From NCBI GenBank assembly GCA_964489425.1, contig CAZAYP010000094.1:1-17913 (forward strand): a stretch of 17,913 nt of DNA, written 5' to 3'. Below the pieces are notes generated by a model. It was not told the origin of the DNA. It saw only the letters and a program-made list of their open reading frames with translations, and made no database searches. A program made the position numbers and the translations under genes. Source of the DNA: CAZAYP01 sp964489425 [NCBI: uncultured Verrucomicrobiota bacterium] (lineage in GTDB: Bacteria; Verrucomicrobiota; Kiritimatiellia; RZYC01). Of this stretch, positions 14,492 through 17,913 are shown one piece after another (position 1 is the first letter of the stretch; each line of letters begins with the position of its first letter).

Positions 14492-17377
14492 TCAAGGGGC
14501 CAGCCAGGTCTTACCGCAGAAGTATATATTGGCCGTGTCGACCAGGTTGCTGTACACAATGGTTTGCCCCAATGCTTGGATATTGGTCCAGTTCTCAATA
14601 TCAGTCCATGGGCCCGCCAGGATGTCTGCTGTATTCTGCAGCCCATAGTACCTTTTCAAGCCCCCGTACAGAGGGCCCGGAACAATCGTCGGCAGTGTGA
14701 TGACGGGATACTCGCTGCTGAACTCAATGTCCAATCGAAATGCACTGGCGTGATTGGTAGGGTCCGTGCCGGTAATGTATTCCTGCCATGTAAACAGGCC
14801 GTCACGGTCCATATCGTTCGTTGCGGCGGCATTGAAATCATTGGTCCAGTCCGGGTCAGCCTGGGCCAGCCACCATTTGGGCGTGTTGTTGGCCGCCAGA
14901 TCAGGCGCAAACTCGGCCGCGATCGTGTGATCGACCAGGGCATTGGTGAAGGTGTACGCCCCGGGGGTTCCCACATTCACCCCGTCCACCATGACCGAAT
15001 TCGCGTGATACCATGGCGCCGGCGCATTGGAGAACGCACACGTGGCGCCCAGCGCCAGCACCACATTTCCGGACGGGGTAATACTGCCTCCGATGCTGGC
15101 GGTGGCCAGCACGGTGCAGGCGGTCGGCGCGGTCACAGTTATTGCGTATTCCCGCCATGTCCGTGCCTTGTAGTTATCCACCACCTCCACGCGCGTATGA
15201 TACACGCCGGTCGTCGCACACGGCCACACGACGTTGGTGCCGGATCCCGAGAAGGTCGGCGCGGCCCGTCCGTAGTCATAGCCGGTCATAAACCACTCGA
15301 TGTTTGAAACCGTGCCATCGGGATCATAGGCGTCGACACAACCGCTCACCCGCGTGGGACTGTGGGAAGCCGATACCGAGACACTGTAGTTGCGAATCTC
15401 CGGCAGGCTGTTGGATGGCGCGGCCATCACCGGAAGGGACATGTCGCCATAGAACATTTCCCGATCGTTGGACACCCCCCGGATCGCATAGTATTGGATG
15501 GCCGCCGCACCGATGGACTCGCCCGCCTTGATAAGTTTCCGGTACTGCCGGTCGTCCAGCGTGCACTCGGAAATCAAATGTTCGTAAGGATTTTCGCCGG
15601 TCGTGCCGGTCCCGGCGGTCGCCGCCACAAACACACAGCCCCCGCCGCGCGTCATGAGCATATGATTGGCGAGGCAGCCAGGTCTTCCGATCTGGCAGGA
15701 ATAGGGCAGATGAAACCGGACTTGATTGATGGTTCGATAAAGATCACTGATGAAGAAATAACTTTCGGTTGCCATGAAGTAAGAAACTTCTCCATCGGAG
15801 ATCTCCTCGAAGATTTCTCCGCCGGCGGCCAGGCAATCCGCCCCCAGGTAGGTTTGCCCGTAGGCGTTGGTCAGGTCGGTGCGATTGGTCACAAAGTCGC
15901 AATGGGACGAATCTGTGTAGAGGGGGCCACCCCGGCTGTCGGCATCCGGCCACACCTCTTTCAGTCGCTCGGCGGCAGGCGCAATATCACTGTCACAGTG
16001 GCGCCGGTGGGAGTAGTAGAACGCCTTGTGCGGCAACCGCGCAGCGCCGGTACGATAATCATGGTTGGCATCCAGCGCGCGCCGCAGCAGGGTGATTTCG
16101 TCGCCATAATCACCATAAGCCGTGCCGGGCCAGCAGATCCGGCTGACCCAGATATGGCACTGCTGGTTGTCGGTCTGCAGCGTCTGGAAATACTGCATGT
16201 TCCAGTACACCAGGTCGGTATTGAACACATTGGTCGTCAACGTGGTGGGGCCGGTGGCCACATAATTGGTAACCGCCGGCAGCGGCAGGTCCCCAATCAG
16301 AATGGCGCCGGCCATAAACTGGGTGCCGTTGGTGTATTCAGAATGCAAATAATCCCACAACGTCGCAGGCGCCGGCGATGCGGCGGTATTCCAGCCCTTG
16401 ATCTTGGAGGTGTACCCTTCCCGTTCGAGGTCGCGCTTGAGCCTGAAAATTTCGTTGGTAAGAACGCCCTGCAGCAAGTTCGTGTTGACCACCAGCACCA
16501 CGAGGTTGCCGGCCCGATCCCGGAAGTGGCGTACTTGAATTGTGCCCGTGGCGGTATTCGCCGAGTCCGCGACCGAGTCATTGACTTTGTAAGTGAAACG
16601 ATCAAATCCCTGGGTAACACCCGCCCGCGGCCGGTACGTCAGCAACAGGCCGTTGGTGGCGACAAAGGAACCGTTGGTCGGCGGGCTGATCACCTTCACC
16701 GACCAGGCCTGGGCGGAAGCGTTGGAGAAGTTCTTCATCTGCATGTCCGGGTCGTAGAAGCCCACCGCGATCAACGTATCCGTCCCCGGCGCACAGCACC
16801 TGTATATGTCTTTGGCCAGCGGCATCTGGTTGGCGACAATATAGACCGTACAGGTTGCCGTAGCCGCGCCGTCGCTGTTGGCGATCCTCCACGTGAAACG
16901 GTCCATGCTGCCGGTGACGGACATCATCCCATTCGTGCAGGTGTAAGCCCATTTGTTGTTGTTGAGCGTGGCCGCGTTGTTGATATAGGGGAAGCGAATG
17001 GTGTCGTTGCTGATGGGGGTGTTGACGGTTACCGGAATCCACTGGCAACTCTCATTGTCATTGGCCCTGCACTCCAGGATCCCGTTGGTTGGCGCGCTGA
17101 GCAGTGTAAACGTCGGATTCTCATAACATGGAGCGGCGGTAAAATTCGGGTCTGTGAACGACAAGCCATAGATGCGGCTGGTAATTCCGCACCAGGCCAT
17201 GGTCATAAATATTTTGGCCCCGCACGGGTTGGGCGGCACCTTGAAGAGCTGGTTGTTGGCCGTCGGGGGCGCGCTGTCAGCCGGCAACGCCACGCCCAGC
17301 GCCAGCACGGCCGATAGGGCAAGAACACCTGCTGGCATGTAGATCTTTAGCCTGATATTCATACGGTTTTTATCCAT
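14492..17377 (-). CDS. Large secreted multidomain protein with gingipain (peptidase C25)-like core, probably inactive
   Basis: About 961 residues with a signal peptide (1 to about 35, hydrophobic VLALSAVLALGVALP). Two Ig/cadherin-like domains (about 60-285) carry SAPTNGIL and SPPTNGSF repeats and FTYKVNDSVADSANTATGTI. The core (about 290-640) resembles clan CD/C25 peptidases: NLVVLVVNTNLL, LKRDLEREGYTSKIK, GAILIGDLPLPA, NTDLVYWNM and LLRRALDANHDYRTG. Where C25 enzymes have a GHG-type catalytic His, this protein reads YFMATESYFF (about 533-542). A Cys in LPYSCQIG (561) sits where the nucleophile would be. PKD-like (about 665-750) and InlB-like (about 750-825) domains follow, then a DRDGLFTWQEYITGTDP calcium-loop-like stretch (858-874) and a final 'LQNT...GPWTDI' domain. 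It is unusually Cys-rich for a secreted protein. Start is uncertain (ATG 17377, 17362 or 17467); none has a good ribosome binding site. Confidence 0.72.
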   Translation of the reverse strand: MDKNRMNIRLKIYMPAGVLALSAVLALGVALPADSAPPTANNQLFKVPPNPCGAKIFMTMAWCGITSRIYGLSFTDPNFTAAPCYENPTFTLLSAPTNGILECRANDNESCQWIPVTVNTPISNDTIRFPYINNAATLNNNKWAYTCTNGMMSVTGSMDRFTWRIANSDGAATATCTVYIVANQMPLAKDIYRCCAPGTDTLIAVGFYDPDMQMKNFSNASAQAWSVKVISPPTNGSFVATNGLLLTYRPRAGVTQGFDRFTYKVNDSVADSANTATGTIQVRHFRDRAGNLVVLVVNTNLLQGVLTNEIFRLKRDLEREGYTSKIKGWNTAASPAPATLWDYLHSEYTNGTQFMAGAILIGDLPLPAVTNYVATGPTTLTTNVFNTDLVYWNMQYFQTLQTDNQQCHIWVSRICWPGTAYGDYGDEITLLRRALDANHDYRTGAARLPHKAFYYSHRRHCDSDIAPAAERLKEVWPDADSRGGPLYTDSSHCDFVTNRTDLTNAYGQTYLGADCLAAGGEIFEEISDGEVSYFMATESYFFISDLYRTINQVRFHLPYSCQIGRPGCLANHMLMTRGGGCVFVAATAGTGTTGENPYEHLISECTLDDRQYRKLIKAGESIGAAAIQYYAIRGVSNDREMFYGDMSLPVMAAPSNSLPEIRNYSVSVSASHSPTRVSGCVDAYDPDGTVSNIEWFMTGYDYGRAAPTFSGSGTNVVWPCATTGVYHTRVEVVDNYKARTWREYAITVTAPTACTVLATASIGGSITPSGNVVLALGATCAFSNAPAPWYHANSVMVDGVNVGTPGAYTFTNALVDHTIAAEFAPDLAANNTPKWWLAQADPDWTNDFNAAATNDMDRDGLFTWQEYITGTDPTNHASAFRLDIEFSSEYPVITLPTIVPGPLYGGLKRYYGLQNTADILAGPWTDIENWTNIQALGQTIVYSNLVDTANIYFCGKTWLAP

Positions 17378-17528
17378 AGATTCAATATTCGGGCAGCCGA
17401 CATACGGCGTGGGCGTGTCCCGCACGGATTTCCGCGTACAGACGACGCTGTTACGTATGCCTTGCATGCAGGTGAACTCATGGGATTAATGTTCCCCTGT
17501 TGAGAGATCCGGTATAGGTCACAACTAG

Positions 17529-17681
17529 CCAAAGGCAAGGGCGATACGATATTGCAACTATGTGCGAACCGACCCCTCCACCACTGACGAACTGCCCACC
17601 GCCGCCTTCGTGATCGTTCCCAAGGAGTGGGACCCCGAGCAAAATCCATACCGCGGCCCCCGCTCATCCACACCGGCTTAG
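17529..17681 (+). pseudogene. Possible C-terminal gene remnant
   Basis: An open frame after a TAG at 17526-17528 reads about 50 codons to a TAG at 17679-17681. It contains DELPTAAFVIVPKEWDPEQN, a protein-like run, but has no ATG and no ribosome binding site; a GTG at 17562 would give 39 residues. It may be the end of a decayed gene. I do not recognise the family, and chance cannot be excluded. Confidence 0.2.
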
Positions 17682-17809
17682 TTCAACCCAGGATTGCAGG
17701 GTGGCTGCGCACCCTGCGAATCCTTATGTTGTTGGGCCTCTTCGATTTTTCCTTTGAACTCCACATCTGGCCCTGCAATCAAGAAGTGGACGAACTGGTC
17801 TTGGGTCAT
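17678..17809 (-). CDS. Possible 43-residue ORF, function unknown
   Basis: ATG 17809 to TAA 17678-17680 encodes 43 residues beginning MTQDQFVHFLIAGPDVEFKG and containing KIEEAQQHK. The frame stays open upstream to a TGA near 17862 (including PDPARTKIVKRGSHS), so this could be the end of a longer decayed protein. It has no good ribosome binding site, and its last third overlaps a strong hairpin. It may be a remnant or not coding at all. Confidence 0.2.
   Translation of the reverse strand: MTQDQFVHFLIAGPDVEFKGKIEEAQQHKDSQGAQPPCNPGLN
17691..17723. repeat. Bulged GC-rich hairpin, REP-like
   Basis: GGATTGCAGGGTG (17691-17703) pairs with CACCCTGC-G-AATCC (17710-17723) in a 13-bp stem with one bulged G and a 6-nt loop. 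Such imperfect stems are typical of REP elements mobilised by REP-associated tyrosine transposases, but no transposase is in the window and only one copy is seen. Confidence 0.5.
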
Positions 17810-17913
17810 CGAGTGACTGCCACGCTTGACGATCTTCGTCCGCGCCGGGTCAGGCGTGGGAAAAAGGGGTCAGTCCGAGCATTGTTGCAACTTTAGCTTT
17901 AAGCTTTTCCGAT

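Larger units (their letters stand above)
17378..17913. other. Stretch without a convincing intact gene
   Basis: The last 536 bases hold only short reading frames, a bulged hairpin (17691-17723) and a right-end block (about 17856-17895) reading GGGGTCAGTCCGAGCATTG. The promoter of the C25-like gene should lie in its left part, but no clear -35/-10 pair was found there. Confidence 0.5.

Noticed and set aside
15362-17317. 651-residue plus-strand open frame
   Set aside because: Antisense to the C25-like protein, with no recognisable domains.

Overview
The window looks like a chromosomal segment of a GC-rich, Gram-negative-type bacterium of the PVC group, most likely Kiritimatiellota or a close Verrucomicrobiota relative. 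This is an inference. It rests on three things: an outer-membrane-dependent tripartite efflux system; large secreted proteins whose C-terminus carries the 'WWLAQ...DPDWTN...DxDRDGLFTWQEYITGTDP' style of ending that I associate with that group; and short CCAATGATTGG palindromes embedded at the 5' end of a secreted-protein gene. There are no rRNA, tRNA, CRISPR or intact insertion-sequence genes.

Layout. (1) 3-1058, minus: a secreted right-handed beta-helix protein whose end looks damaged. Its first codons contain three copies of a palindrome at exactly 31-bp spacing. (2) 1059-1341: intergenic DNA with a promoter and a long inverted repeat. (3) 1342-11781, minus: a compact run of six genes with overlaps or a 6-nt gap. 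In transcription order they are an RND adaptor lipoprotein, an RND inner-membrane pump, an outer-membrane factor lipoprotein, a small SnoaL/NTF2-like secreted protein, a large lipoprotein with a Vps62-like region and calcium-binding tail, and a six-helix membrane adenylate cyclase with HAMP. The first three form a complete drug/solute efflux machine. The last three are not usual parts of one and may be a sensing or accessory module. (4) 11939-12358, minus: a small, very basic coiled-coil protein with two NUMOD3-like motifs.

(5) 12589-14402, plus: a translationally coupled pair, a UDP-sugar 4-epimerase-like SDR enzyme and a protein resembling the helical domain of 5-hydroxymethyl-dU DNA kinases/thymine pyrophosphorylases, a family tied to DNA base hypermodification in phages. 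(6) 14492-17377, minus: a roughly 960-residue secreted multidomain protein with a gingipain (C25)-like core, in which the expected catalytic His appears to be missing, followed by PKD-like and repeat domains. (7) 17378-17913: DNA with no convincing intact gene, holding a REP-like hairpin and two short reading-frame remnants.

The signals most worth following are the helically phased palindrome array inside a coding region, the efflux-plus-adenylate-cyclase operon, and the chromosomal base-modification-type gene coupled to a nucleotide-sugar epimerase. All domain assignments were made by eye from motifs; no database search was run.
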